Below, piece after piece: positions 11,938-24,196 of a DNA stretch of 64,000 bases (its first letter is position 1; every line of letters begins with the position of its first letter). The notes beneath the pieces are model-generated. The model did not search any database and was not told where the DNA came from. It was given only the letters and a program-made list of their open reading frames with translations. The DNA is from Lingula anatina (taxonomy: Eukaryota; Brachiopoda; Lingulata; Lingulida; Lingulidae): positions 83,783-147,782 of the forward strand of contig NW_019775782.1 of the NCBI RefSeq assembly GCF_001039355.2, given 5' to 3'. Both the position numbers and the translations under genes were made by a program.

Positions 11938-12190
11938 TATTATGGGCACGCGCCTGAGACTTATTGTTTCTGAAAGCACCTGTATGAGAGAGTCCCCTGT
12001 GATACAGGGCGCGGTTTTCATTCCCCTGCACAGAGTTTGACCCACTTGCATCAAGCTAACCCTAACCTGTATGAATCTAATGGATGGTGGACTATCTGTT
12101 ACATGAAAACTTAGTTTCAGTCACAGGTTTCAATTGACATGTTATGTACAATATGTACTGTATATATTTATTGACAAATTATATATAAAA
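11938..12190 (+). repeat. Dispersed 260-bp repeat (copy 2)
   Basis: Direct copy of 8155-8415, about 80 percent similar by eye. A further related end (tatgggcactcgcctgtgac, reversed) appears around 22220-22255. Confidence 0.7.
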
Positions 12191-12895
12191 ACTATAATAT
12201 CATAAAGATTAGGGTCCTCTAACATCTAGAACATTGTGTCTCACATGCATGTAATTTCAGTTTGTTAAAGAAATCAAAGCATAAAATAACTTAAAAAGTT
12301 TCATAATGAACAGAATTTATTTTCAGAAATCTAAAGGTAAACATTCATCCTTTATATCACATTTGTTTGTTTTAAACAGTTGCTACCATTGGACCATTAC
12401 ATCAAGTATAAATGTAAGAAAACAGTATTCAAATGACTGGTCAAGAATATAATACAATAAAATAAAATAAATTTAAAAAGTAAACTAAAATAAGTCTGGA
12501 GTTTAAAAAACATAAGAGCTAATCTAACTTACAGTGTACATTTTAACACACCCCCCCCCCCAAAAAAAAAAAAAAAAAGAAAGAAAAAAAAACATCACCC
12601 AAAAGTCCCAAAAAGTCAACATTGTGATACAACACTGTTTTTATACAAAAACAACATGGAAAAAAACATCCTTTGTTTGAAGAGTAAATTTCATCTTCAG
12701 GTAAAACTTCCTAAGTCAAAACCCAATACAATTATATCCCAACCAAACCATCCATGTATCTGTATACATGATATTGTATTTTACTGCTCAGTAAAGGCTT
12801 CATTAAAATATTCTACGCATAGGACTTGGTGATGCTCAGATGCCCCTGATATTGTGATGTCACAAATGCTGTGATGTCACCTTTTTAGCATCACT
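12191..12895 (-). other. Presumed 3' untranslated and flanking region of the minus-strand gene
   Basis: Lies immediately beyond the stop codon at 12896-12898. Non-coding, with a poly-C/poly-A tract at about 12548-12590 and several TTTATT words (AATAAA on the minus strand). The exact polyadenylation site cannot be chosen from sequence alone. Confidence 0.35.
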
Positions 12896-14302
12896 TCAGT
12901 AGGCTGGATGGGTGTCTCTTTTCTTTGGAACTGAAATAAAAGTATTAAAAGAATATCTTTAAGTTATCAACTGTATTAAAATATCAAACTGTGGGCCCCT
13001 GAATACTCCCATCTTTTACATCTAGTGACATAATTAAACCTCAACCCATATGTTCTTACAAATAAATAAATAAATAAATAAATAATACTATACATCTTCC
13101 AATAGAAATCCAACTCTTTAAAGCCCAAGACACTATAAAACACAATTCAGAAATTTTGTATTTAGAATAAGAGCTGGAATAGACACTTAACAAGAAAATA
13201 TACAATATTGCAAAGGCCTCCTACCGTTCTTCCTGGGCCGTGACCAGCCGGCCGTGGTGCTGGCGTCCGAGTCCTCTGGGAGCTGCCATACATGACCTCT
13301 CTGGTCACCAGGGTCCTCCTAAAACAGGAGTTGTAGAATTATTACTTGACAGTTAAACATTACCCCAGGGATAGGCAAGTCTGTATTTTTTTTTTTTTTT
13401 TATAAATTATTGCAAACTGTGTAGAAGTGCTGATATCAGATTAGTTTGAAGGTCTTCCCATCCTCTTCTCTAGCTCTCTCCAATTATTTCTCCCTTTCTC
13501 TCTCTCTCTTAGATTGCATGAGTTAAGCTAAAACCATCACTATCTCAGACCTATTTCACACTACAGCTTATAGTCAGGCAGAAAATTGCTTAAGCAAAAT
13601 ATGATGACAACTTAAAGTCAACAACAACAAAAATAATAATAAATACCTCTGATTCATCTCCCTCCATTCTTTCCCCTGCTGTCCAAGTCCTGTTGCCAAA
13701 GTTACCAGGTGGTGGACTGCTGCCCTGTTTTCTGTAAGACGTCTGCTCTAACTTTGCGAGAGGAGCCGTGGCTGCCATAACATGAGCACCACCTGGTGGT
13801 CGTCTGCCGCTTCTGGCTGTGGAAGCTTCTGAGATTGGAGGGATGGATCACGACTGGAAGATAACAAATATGTCATTAATAGTTTAATTTTCCAGGGAAT
13901 GACAACTGAGAGTTATCTAAAAGCAAAAAAAAAATGCTTCACCCTTGTACTCGTCAAAACAAGTAGGTGAGTAACCAATATTTCAAGATGTCTTCAACGA
14001 CAAGATATCTTACACAAAAAAATAAAAAGTTTGAATGTGCAGCATATAATTTTGCCTTACTCTTCTTTATTTGCACTTAAGGAATCATATTCTTTGATGT
14101 TCCTGTCTGTCTTATGCTTATAACACTCATAAATAAACACATTTTTACAATGAATAAACAGAAATACATTAATAAATGAAAGAAAATAAAAACAATAAAT
14201 GAATATCTTGTTATTGTCACCATATGAGCTAATCCCTTACCCATACATATGCCTGCCTTTGGTAGGGATACCAGCTGCCCTTTCTTGGGGTCAAGGTTTC
14301 TG
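12896..14302 (-). CDS. Unidentified gene, last four coding exons (partial)
   Basis: Four minus-strand exons join in phase: 14241-14302 (acceptor ttttgtgtttgcag, donor GTAAGG), 13647-13828 (acceptor ccaatctcag, donor GTATTT), 13225-13318 (acceptor tgttttag, donor GTAGGA), 12896-12930 (acceptor ttttatttcag, stop TGA). The joined frame is open throughout: it begins RNLDPKKGQLVSLPKAGICM, then a segment rich in S, P, G, R (EASTARSGRRPPGGAHVM), an acidic stretch (GERMEGDESEEDPGDQ), HVWQLPEDSD, and a basic tail SRPRKNVPKKRDTHPAY. About 123 residues are seen; earlier exons lie beyond 14302, perhaps across the gap. Composition suggests a disordered, possibly nuclear C-terminus. I do not recognise the family. 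Four consistent splice phases make it a strong gene model. Confidence 0.65.
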
Positions 14303-14548
14303 CTGCAAACACAAAATATAATAATACTGGAATAATACTATGACTCATACAGGCTACTTATACTTCTATGCAAAAATATTACTTAAACAAGGCAGCAAAG
14401 CTGTCAAATGTACAGACAAAAAACAGAAAATAAAGATATAAAAAACGGTCATTTTGTCAATTTTGATGCAATAATAAATAATGCTTATAATAGCACTGTC
14501 AGTCAACACTGAATTTTAATCATGCACAACAGGTAACATGGTCAATAA

Positions 14549-14712
14549 CAGGAGCGGACCCTGAGATATTTTCTAACAGTATTCCAAAGTATCTATGTTG
14601 ATCCATCCTCCATTTTGATGGTCTTCCAACAGAAAAAAATAGATACCAGTCAATATAAACTTAATAACCTGTCTTCCAGAAGACCCAGAAGATGGTCTCA
14701 ATCCACCCCTTC
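14549..14712. mobile_element. MITE, CAGGGGCGGA family (copy 2)
   Basis: Left end caggagcggaccctgag, right end ctcaatccaccccttc, flanked by AATAA on both sides (14544-14548 and 14713-14717). Interior shares gtcttcc/agaagacccagaag words with the copies at 3258 and 20502. Confidence 0.8.
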
Positions 14713-14949
14713 AATAAGATTACAGTTTCAGGACCATGAGAGACCAAAGTCACACGATGAAAGTCTTAATATTTGAAAAATGATGACAGTGCATAAAATA
14801 ATATTATATAATGTTTAAAGACATAAAAACAATACAATTGCTTATGTGGAAATACAGAAAATGTGCAGAGCCTCGAGCGGATACGAGTTAAAAGTCACAA
14901 ATGCAAGTGTTTGAGAAAAAATTGTAAAGGAAAACATAACAAAACTAGA
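14713..14949. other. Non-coding, no feature seen
   Basis: AT-rich sequence between two short mobile elements; no splice-bounded coding exon could be recognised in it on either strand. Confidence 0.4.
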
Positions 14950-15175
14950 AAACCACCGAGAGTGCAGACCTCTGCCAAGGCATCAATTGTTGATTATTAT
15001 TGATTATTGATTGATTATTGAGCCAGACCACCACTAAAAACTAATCATTGTCCTCTTTGGCCCAATTTTGACAGTTCCTGAAAATTTCAGCAAAATCGGT
15101 CCATAACTTTTTGAGTTATGTTGATGACAGACAAACAGGGGTGAAAATATAACCTCCTTGGCAGAGCCTGAGGTA
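14950..15175. mobile_element. Short non-autonomous element with CCTTGGCAGAGG termini
   Basis: One end reads gcagacctctgccaagg and the other cctccttggcagagcctgagg, which are complementary. The interior cctgaaaatttcagcaaaat then cggtccataactttttgagt is a phrase known to me from dispersed repeats of several aquatic animals; that association is from memory. Confidence 0.55.
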
Positions 15176-15218
15176 AATATAATTTCAATGAAGCTGCTAT
15201 TCAAATTTTTAATCTTAG

Positions 15219-15220
<2 letters not shown>

Positions 15221-15270
<50 letters not shown>

Positions 15271-15449
15271 CAAGGATGTGAATAACTTAGCTTCCTCTCT
15301 TCATTTTATTTTTTCAAATAAAATGGAGAGAGGAAGCTAAGTTATTCACATCCTTGATTATACCAGCTCCCCACGGGCCGCCGCCATGGGTGGAGCACTT
15401 TTTCACGGTGAACTGACTTAATTCTTCGATATATATATATATATATATA
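15221..15449. repeat. (TA)n tract, 45-bp near-perfect palindrome, second (TA)n tract
   Basis: (TA)n runs from about 15221 to 15268. Arms 15267-15311 and 15316-15360 are reverse complements with one mismatch around a 4-base loop (tttc). A second (TA)n tract at 15429-15449 runs into the gap. This structure probably caused the assembly break. Confidence 0.9.
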
Positions 15450-15804
15450 NNNNNNNNNNNNNNNNNNNNNNNNNNNNNNNNNNNNNNNNNNNNNNNNNNN
15501 NNNNNNNNNNNNNNNNNNNNNNNNNNNNNNNNNNNNNNNNNNNNNNNNNNNNNNNNNNNNNNNNNNNNNNNNNNNNNNNNNNNNNNNNNNNNNNNNNNNN
15601 NNNNNNNNNNNNNNNNNNNNNNNNNNNNNNNNNNNNNNNNNNNNNNNNNNNNNNNNNNNNNNNNNNNNNNNNNNNNNNNNNNNNNNNNNNNNNNNNNNNN
15701 NNNNNNNNNNNNNNNNNNNNNNNNNNNNNNNNNNNNNNNNNNNNNNNNNNNNNNNNNNNNNNNNNNNNNNNNNNNNNNNNNNNNNNNNNNNNNNNNNNNN
15801 NNNN
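15450..15804. other. Assembly gap (355 N)
   Basis: Undetermined bases. Open frames spanning it are meaningless. Confidence 0.99.
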
Positions 15805-16364
15805 CATGTCGGATTATAATGGCATACCTTGATGCAAAACAGTCTATCGTTTCTTCCACCGCGAGTCCCTTTATTTAATGTAATGTATTACTCATTACCC
15901 GTTTCATTTGACACTCTCTTTTTATTTCCCTTCCCCTTTCTCTTGTTAGAAGGAGGGTAAATAATTAAGCACTCAAAATCTGCACCACCAATCTTCAGAA
16001 AAACATAAGTCAACGAACCAGTGGGCTGATCCACAACATCCGACACAGCAGAATGAATCAAATAACAGGTAGCACAAATTTATATGCAGTTAGCTATAGT
16101 GTCACTACATACATAATCAGCTGCACGCGCGAAGCTGTTGAACAAAAGGATAGTTCGCTACGGGAGACCGTTTGTTTACATAAGTACTCTAAGGGGGCGT
16201 GGCTACCCAGGCGACAAGTTGATTAGGCTAGTTACTATATGCCGTCAACAATCGTTTAGCGACCCTATCATTATACACTCTCTCTATTGAATTTTCCACC
16301 GCATTAATCGCAGTGTAATCTTCAAATGGTCCACGGGGTAAATGTACACATTCTTAATCCTAGT
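15805..16364. other. Non-coding stretch, no gene recognised
   Basis: Unique-looking sequence between the gap and the repeat field; no convincing coding exon, RNA gene or element ends seen. Confidence 0.4.
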
Positions 16365-19300
16365 ACGGTATGTCACATTTATATCTTTCTTAACAAGGAC
16401 TACTTAATAAGTACACAGCCAGGACGTGCCTGTTATACCATGATACTGATGACAGTGATGATCTAGTTTTATTGTTAATGTTTTATGAAGTCTTTGATAG
16501 ATAGTTATAGGTATTTGAAGCCTATGTGTTGCATCAATCGTTAACACAGTTTTATTGTTTCTGTTTTTATGGATCATGCAGTGTTTGATTTTGCTTTTCA
16601 TCTATCAAGTAAGAATTTAGTTTTCAAAACTCCACAATTCTAAATACACATTTACCCTGAAAAACTGGCTTTCTAAAAATGTATGATTTCTGTAGGTTAT
16701 GTTAGCAAATTATTTAGATATAAAAAGCCTAGCTAATCCCTCTGTCATATAAACACTCGTACCTGTACACATTAATTGGGCCCAGGGGAGTTTTCTAGAT
16801 CAGCAGTATATGGTCCCTGTGGGGCTGAAGATTAATTTTTAATTTCTGCCTATATTAGGTAAATGATTCACTGTATAGAAAATCAATAACAAAATTAAAA
16901 CAAGGTTAGATATCAATTTTTAAAATTAAGACATATAAAAGATATGAAGTTCAGAACACTTGTGGAAGTATTTGTTACATATAACTAGAACAAAAGACAT
17001 TGCGAAAAAAAAAGAGTGGTGAAAGTAAGTATGACATAATACAAATTTGGGTAATATATTTTGGTGAATTGGAGATTTTCACTCTGCCTGCATGTGTGTG
17101 TACAATCTTCAAAATAAACATCATTGGCCTGAAAAGATAAATACTTGATGTATTCTCAATTGATGAGTTATCTCAGCAGTATATTGGTTCTCTCCTTTGA
17201 TCTTCCCTCACGTCCACAACACTATCTGAAATCAGTGGAAATGACCTTATTTATGTGCAGAAATTCTCTCTGAACAGTACAAAAATGTGCACAGAATGAG
17301 CTAGAGAAATATCTGTGAGTATATGTAGAGAAAACATCTCTGTGTGACCCTAGTAGAGGACAGTGAATGGGAGAATATGTTTCATATGATTTTCCTGTTG
17401 TGTGTATATCTCATTGTTACATTTATATCTTTTTTGGCAACTGTTCTTTTTCAAATAAGTTGAGGTATACATGTTATGCCATGGTGCTGATGACAGTAAA
17501 GAGCTAATTCTATTGTTTCTGTTTTACGGAAATGTTTGTCTCATGATTGGAAGTTTTTCTTTTTTGTTTGCAATTGACGAGTTATCTAAGCAGTAAATAA
17601 TTTTCCTACTACATCCCATTGTTACAGTTATATCTCTTTTTTGGCAAGGAATTATTAATAAGCGCACAGGAGAGGCGTGCCTGTTATACCGGGACACTGA
17701 GGTTAGTTTAATGAAATCTTTCATAGATAATAAGGATTATCTTATGTATTGCGTCAATCGGTAACACAGTTTTATTGTTTCTGTTTTATGTATTTGTTTG
17801 TCTCATGATTGGAAGTTTATCTTTTGTAGGTAAAGTGATCATGTAAATCGATTGTTTCTGTTTTATGCAATCATTGATTGACTAAGAATGGAAATCTAAC
17901 TTTAGAAGTGCATTAAGGTAAAATATCTAGAGGTCAGGGGGTTGTGATAACATTTGTCATTAGACACATTTGTTATTTGAGTTAAGAATAAACTGCACTG
18001 CATATGAGTGACTTAAAATATTTAATGGCATTCAGGCTCTTTTCGTTTTGCCCATCCATTTTTTTATTGGAGGGGTACTGGTTGTGACATAATTGGAATT
18101 TGAGTAATATATTTTGGCGAATTGGATATTTTTACTCTGCCTGCATGCGTGTTTACAACCTTCAAAATAAACACCATTGGCCTAAAAAGATAAAATATGG
18201 AAATACTTGAGGTGTTTGCAATTGATAAGTTACCTCAGCAGTATATTGGTTCTCTCCTATGATCTTCCCTCACGTCCACAACACTACCAGAAATCAGCCC
18301 AGTGATGACCTCATTTATGTGCAAGATTTCTCTCTTGACAGTACAGGAATATGCACATAATAAGCTAGAGAAATATCTGTGAGTATGTAGTGAAAAAATC
18401 TCTGTGTGATCCTAGTAGAGGATAGTGAATGGGAGAATATGTTTCATATGATTTTCCTGTTGTGTGTATATCTCATTGTTACATTTATGTCTTTTTTGGC
18501 AACTGTTTTTTTTTTTTTTTCAAATAAGTACACAGTTGAGGTATACATGTTATGCCATGGTGCTGATGACAATAAAGAGATAATTCTATTGACGAGTTAT
18601 CTAAGCAGTTAATAATTTTCTTGCTACATCCAATAGTTACAGTTATATCTTTTTTGGCAAGGAATTATTAATAAGTGCACAGGAAGGGCGTGCCTGTTGT
18701 ACCATGGCACTGGTGATAGTGTTTATCTAATATCTGTTGTTTTTGTTTTATGAAATTCTTCATTGTTAATGATTTGAAGTTTATCTTATGTATTGCGTCA
18801 ATCAGTAACACAGTGTTATTGTTTCTCTTTTATGGAATTGTTTATCTTTTGATTGGAAGTTTATCTTTTGTGTTTGCAGTTGATGGGTTATCTCAGCAGT
18901 TAATTATTTTCATGATACATCCCATTGTTCCATTTACATCTTTTTTGGCAAGGGCTTATTAATAAGTACAAAGTCGTGGTGTGTCTGTTATACCATGGTA
19001 TTGATGATAGTGATGATCTAATTCAATTGTGTCTTTGTTAGATAATTATTTGAGGCTTATCTTATGTACAATTGCATCAATCATTAACACAGTTTTATTG
19101 TTTTTGACTTATAATTATGGAATTGTTTGTCTCTTGATTGGAAGTTTATCTTTTTTAGTGCAGCAAGTGATCATGTGATTTTATTGTTTCTGTTTTATCA
19201 TTGATGGACTGTGATTGGAAGTCTATCTTTAAAATTTGAAGTGCGTTAAGGTAAAATGTCTAGAGGTCAGGGGGACTTGTGGTAACTTGTGTCATTTTAT

Positions 19301-19469
19301 AGGTTTGTTATAATTATTTGATTTAGTATAAAGTGCACTGCCTATCAATGGTTTGGAATATTTAATGGCACAGAATACACATTTTATTTTGTACTTTTTT
19401 TGGGTGGGGGAGGAGAGGGGTGTACTGGTTGTAATTTTAAGAACTGATTTTGGATTTAACATATTATTA

Positions 19470-21640
19470 TGTTTAATTTTTGTTTTATAATTATGATTGA
19501 AATTTGCCAGAAAATGAAATGCACACAAAAATTCATGAAAACTGTGTACCATGTGTATCACAGGAAGACAACTATTTTATTTACTTACGGCAAAGGCCCA
19601 GAACTGCATATTTCGGAAATATTAGATTTTTGTTTCTGTTCATAACAAAAGACAATGATGCACATTCAGATGTTTGTTTGCTCCTATTTGAGCTATTTTA
19701 GGGAAATTGTTAAAGTGTGAGGAGAGTGAGAAAATCATGAATTAATGGATGTTTGTTTCAAAATCTAAAGAGAAAATGGAGACTCCTCCCCACCACAAAT
19801 ATTACAATAAATCCCATATAACTTAAAAACTAAAATAAGGACCATGCTGAATTTTTCTGAGTATATAGATGACCTTATAAAGATGAATTTTCAAGCAGGA
19901 CTATAAAGAAATTAAAATGTTTGTGCATTACAACATGAAGTATTTGATTTCTATGGTGAACGATAGAAAATCATTAACTAAATTAAAACGAAGTTTGTTG
20001 TTAATTTTTAGAATTAAGACATGAAAAAATATGAAGTTCAAAACACTCATGGAAGTATTGTTTAAAGATAACTAGAACAATAGATATTGAGAAAAATAGA
20101 GTGGTAGAATTAATTTTAACATAATTGGAATTTGAGTAATATACTGTATTTTGATGAACTGGAAATTTTTACTCTATCTGCATGTGTGTGTACAATCTTC
20201 AGAATGAACACCATTGGCCTGAAAAGATAAAATATGGATATACTTGAGGTTTTTGCAATTGATGAGTTATTTCTGCAGTAAATTGGTTCTCTCCTTTGAT
20301 CTTCCCTCACGTCCACAACACTACCAGAAATCAGCCGAGTGATTACCTCATTTATGTGCAAGAATTCTCTCTGGACAGTACAGAAATGTGTATAGAATTA
20401 TCTAGAGAAATTTCGTGAATATGTAGTGAAAAAATCTCTATGTGACCCTGGTAGAGGGTTGTAAATGGGAGAATATGTTTCATCTGATTTTCCTGGTATG
20501 TCAGGGGCGGATTGAGGCTGTCTTCTGGGTCTTCTGGAAGACGGTCAGATATTCAAGTTTACATTGAAGGGTAGCCAATTTTTTCTGTCGGAAGACGGTC
20601 AAAAATGGAGGATGGATCAACAAAGATAATTTGGAAGACTGTCAGAAAAAAGCTCTGGATCCGCCCCTGTATGTTTATATCTCATTGTTACATTTATATC
20701 TTTTTTGGCAAGGATTTATTATAAATAAGTACACAGTCAGGGTGTGCCTGTTAAACCATGGTACTGATGATAGTGGTGGCCTTATTTCATTGTTTCTGTT
20801 TTATGGAATTGTTTGTCTCGTGATTGGAAGTTTATCTTTTGTAGTGCACCGAGTGATAAATTAAATGCAGTTTTTATTGTTTTACTGCTTTATTAAATCA
20901 TTGATGGACAATGATTGGTTTTTTTTATTACATATCTTAAAAAAGTACAGATCTCAACAAAAAATACAANTGTTTAATTTTTGTTTTATAATTATGATTG
21001 AAATTTGCCAGAAAATGAAATGCACACAAAAATTCATGAAAACTGTGTACCATGTGTATCACAGGAAGACAACTATTTTATTTACTTACGGCAAAGGCCC
21101 AGAACTGCATATCTCGGAAATATTAGATTTTTGTTTCTGTTCATAACAAAAGACCATGATGCACATTCAGAAGTTTGCTTGCTCTTATTTGAGCTATTTT
21201 AGGGAATGTTTAAATGTGAGGGGAGTGAGAAAAACACGAATTAATAGATGTTTATTTCAAAATCTAAAGAGAAAATGGAGGCTTCTCCCCACCACAAATA
21301 TTACAATAAATCCCATGTAACTTAAAAACTGAAATAAGGATCATGCTGAATTTTTCTGAGTATATAGATGTCTTATCTGACCTTATAAAGATGAATTTTC
21401 AAGCAGGACTATAAAGAAATTAAAATGTTTGTGCATTATAACATGAAGTATTTGATTTCTATGGTGAACGATAGAAAATCATTAACTAAATTTAAAAAAA
21501 AGTTTGTTGTTAATTTTTAGAATTAAGACATGAAAAATATGAAATTCAAAACACTCATGGAATTATTGTTTAAAGATAACTAGAACAATAGATATTGAGA
21601 AAAATAGAGTGGTGGAATTAATTTTAACATAATTGGAATT
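19470..21640 (+). repeat. 0.65-kb direct duplication joined at a single N
   Basis: 19472-20130 and 20971-21630 are about 97 percent identical by eye, beginning tgtttaatttttgttttata in both. The second copy starts exactly after the N at 20970. Confidence 0.85.
20502..20669. mobile_element. MITE, CAGGGGCGGA family (copy 3, best preserved)
   Basis: Ends caggggcggattgag and ctggatccgcccctg are complementary; TATGT flanks both sides (20497-20501, 20670-20674). Interior has repeated tcttctggaagacggtca words. It is inserted within the repeat field, so it is younger than that field. Confidence 0.85.
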
Positions 21641-22464
21641 TGACTAATATATTTGGATGAATTGGAGATTTTTACTTTCTCTGCATGTGTGTGTACAATT
21701 TTCAAAATAAGCCCCATTGGCCTGAAAAGATAAAATTTGGAATACTTGAGGTGTTTGCAATAAGTTACCTCAGCAGTATATTGGTTCTCTCCTTTAATCT
21801 TCCCTCACGACCACAACACTATCTGAAATCAGTGGAGTGATTACCTCATTTCTGTGCAGAAATTCTCTCTGGACAGTAAGGAAATGTGCACGGAATTAGC
21901 TAGAGAAATATCTGTGAGTATGTTGTGAAAACATCTGTATGTGGCCCTAGTAGAGGATAGTGAATGGGAGAATATTTTTCATATGATTTTCCTGCTATGT
22001 GTTTATCTCATTATTAAATTGATATCTTTTTGGTAAAAGTTTAGTTAAAATAAGTACAAAGTTGGGGCATATCTGTTATACCAAGGCACTAATGATAGTG
22101 CTGATCTAATTCTACTGTTTCTGTTTTACTGATACCTTAGCCGCTAATGCTGGAAGCACATTAACGAGAAATCCCTTGGATATGGGTCTATCCTACATGT
22201 ATTAGATCGATCTAGGTATGGGAACTCAGTCTAAGTCACAGGCGAGTGCCCATAATACGTGAGACCATTTTAAGAGTGCTGATGATAATAACTACGTACA
22301 GAAAGTTGCTCTTTCATTTCTCAATAAACAGTAACACCTATGATTATGAGTGGCATTAACCAACCTAACTGAAAAATGCATGTTTTGCATAAGAAACTCA
22401 AAACTGAATTTCTTAGGACATATCATTTTAAGGTACAAGTTGAGTGAATAACAGAAATGACAAT

Positions 22465-22545
22465 ATTCACACACACACACACGCACACACACACACACAT
22501 ACACACACACACACACATACACGCACACACACACACACACACACA
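22465..22545. repeat. (CA)n microsatellite
   Basis: About 80 bases of interrupted CA repeat with occasional CG and TA steps. The Cys-Val and His-Thr open frames across it are artefacts. Confidence 0.97.
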
Positions 22546-22834
22546 GGTCAACATAGGACTGGAATGTTTTATGTGGGCATGTTTATAAGTTTTGTGATGG
22601 AGTTTCTTATCTCCAGAGTTGAGGAAAAATGCCTTGTTCACGCTTTTCAAAAGGTGATTTTATGCTATCAAATCACCAAGCTGTACGTTAGTACTCTGTA
22701 GGAAAAAAACACCTAGTAATAAGATAGGGGCATGCAATAGGCAACACTTCAGAATGTAATGAGTTAAAGCTCCTGCCGTTTACTGAATATTCGATTTAAA
22801 ATTTCCGCTACCAGAAAAGATCAGCATAAAATAT

Positions 22835-23576
22835 TGTGACAGGCGATAAGCTTTAGTTGCGCCCTTCTTGGGCTCTCATTGTGTTCTCCTTGTGATCGTA
22901 ATCGTTCATCTTCGTTCGTGTATTTTCGTATTCTTTTGTGTGTGTTTTTCTTTGTCTAAAGTCTCTTTCTCGCGAGGGAAAGAAATCAGTTGTTTGCAAG
23001 TTGCGCCGTAGGAAAGACGTGGTCTTTCTTGTCCAGATTGTTGTCTTGAAATGAGACAATTCTTTACATTTTCAGGCAGGCATGAGTTTATTTCTGTTGT
23101 TCCTTCTTATGTTTCGTTTGGTATTCAACTTTTGGTTTCTTATTATTCCTCCTTTATCATTATTCCTACCCCCTACTTCATATTTTGTTGCATTTATTGT
23201 AATTTGATTATTTTTGATACATTTCGTTTTATTATTTAAGTAATTTTGTTAGTTTGTTAATTTTGTTATATAATTATTCATGTTTTTATGCGTGTGATTA
23301 AGTTGCGTTTAAGTTGATTAAGTTGATATTGTTAATACTATGAGTCGTTTGCAAGTCGCGCCATAGGAAAGGCGTGGCCTTTCTTGTGCAGTTGTTGTCT
23401 TGAAATGAGACAATTCTTTACATTTTCAGACCTGACTCATGTGTTGTTGAATAAAGCAAATAAAACTGATTGCTTTGACAATATAAATGTGAGTCATCGT
23501 TGAGCTCTCGTTAGTTAACGAGACTTGTAAAGGTGTTAGTATTTATTTCCTATCTAACCCCGAGACAGTGACAACA
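22835..23576 (+). mobile_element. Long terminal repeat of an LTR retrotransposon
   Basis: Begins TGTGACAG and ends TGACAACA, the usual TG...CA limits. It holds a candidate polyadenylation signal (aataaagcaaataaaa, about 23450) and is followed after one base by ttggtatcagaag, close to the complement of initiator tRNA-Met. An 88-base segment (about 22988-23085) is repeated inside it at 23346-23432. Internal coding DNA is not seen downstream; the type A IRG gene follows instead, so this is an LTR plus leader remnant. Confidence 0.6.
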
Positions 23577-23590
23577 CTTGGTATCAGAAG
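23577..23590 (+). other. Primer-binding site of the LTR element
   Basis: cttggtatcagaag: after one spacer base it matches ttggtatcaga, as expected for priming by initiator tRNA-Met. The last bases diverge from the canonical sequence. Confidence 0.5.
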
Positions 23591-24066
23591 AGATCATCTG
23601 TTGAAAGTATTACTTCATAATATGACTAACACGGAACACAGAGTACCTCATCTACTGCCTGAGACAATTACAACATGCCATATACTCTGTGCCAAAAGAT
23701 TTACTTTGCCAAAGTTGAAAGCTGTCAGATATGCCAAGACATTCATGCCTTAGGCACTGACTACCTAAAAACGGACTTTTAAGTGATTTTTTTCAAGTTA
23801 ATCTTAATTTTAATATGATTTCAAATATCGTCATAGTACCAGACGTTTTGTTTTTTTCTGAAAAAAAATTATTAACAAATTACGATAATCTATCGCTAAA
23901 CCACCCATTAAATCAGTTCAAATCATTTTGAATGCTATTACTAGTGGGAAACATGTTTTCTCATAAAACACCATTTTAATTTCCATAGCTCCAAAAGTAG
24001 ATGATGGGATATTACATTTTGTAGCACCCTGGTATTCTTGGCTACGCCCATTGTCTAGCAACCACA

Positions 24067-24127
24067 TCACGTGATTACGTGTTTCCTCTGTCAATCATGC
24101 AGCACTGAGCGAATGCTATAGTGTGTG
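24067..24127 (+). promoter_or_regulatory. Conserved IRG promoter block with palindromic E-box
   Basis: aaccacaTCACGTGAttacg followed about 35 bases later by gcgaatgctatagtgtgtg. The same two elements in the same order precede the other type A genes. The E-box core matches the bHLH-zip (USF/MiT-TFE class) site. It ends about 123 bases before the ATG. Confidence 0.65.
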
Positions 24128-24196
24128 AGTATATTTCTTTCTCCGCTAAACTCTGGCTTTGCCAAGAAACGGCTACTAAGGCTTTACAAAAAGAAC

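Larger units (their letters stand above)
16365..22130. repeat. Nested (higher-order) repeat field, about 5.7 kb
   Basis: A short module (tatatcttttttggcaagg, then aataagtacacag, gtgcctgttataccatgg, attgtttctgttttatgg, gattggaagtttatctttt) recurs near 17420, 17630, 18480, 18650, 18930, 20690 and 22020. A larger module (gaattggatatttttactct, aaaataaacaccattggcct, ggttctctcctttgatcttcc, ctcacgtccacaacacta) recurs near 17060, 18115, 20150 and 21660. Open frames in it repeat with the modules and are not genes. Confidence 0.85.

Noticed and set aside
15314-15859. Long minus-strand open frame across the gap
   Set aside because: It is open only because N cannot form stop codons.
16365-22130. CRISPR array
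   Set aside because: Repeats are long, diverged and without regular spacers, and the DNA is eukaryotic.
22292-22701. Cys-Val and His-Thr repeat proteins
   Set aside because: Translations of a (CA)n microsatellite on both strands.
24125-24196. N-terminal extension of the type A IRG from a GTG codon
   Set aside because: No ATG in the extension; nuclear genes of animals rarely start at GTG, and the relative at 44565 has a stop just upstream of its ATG.
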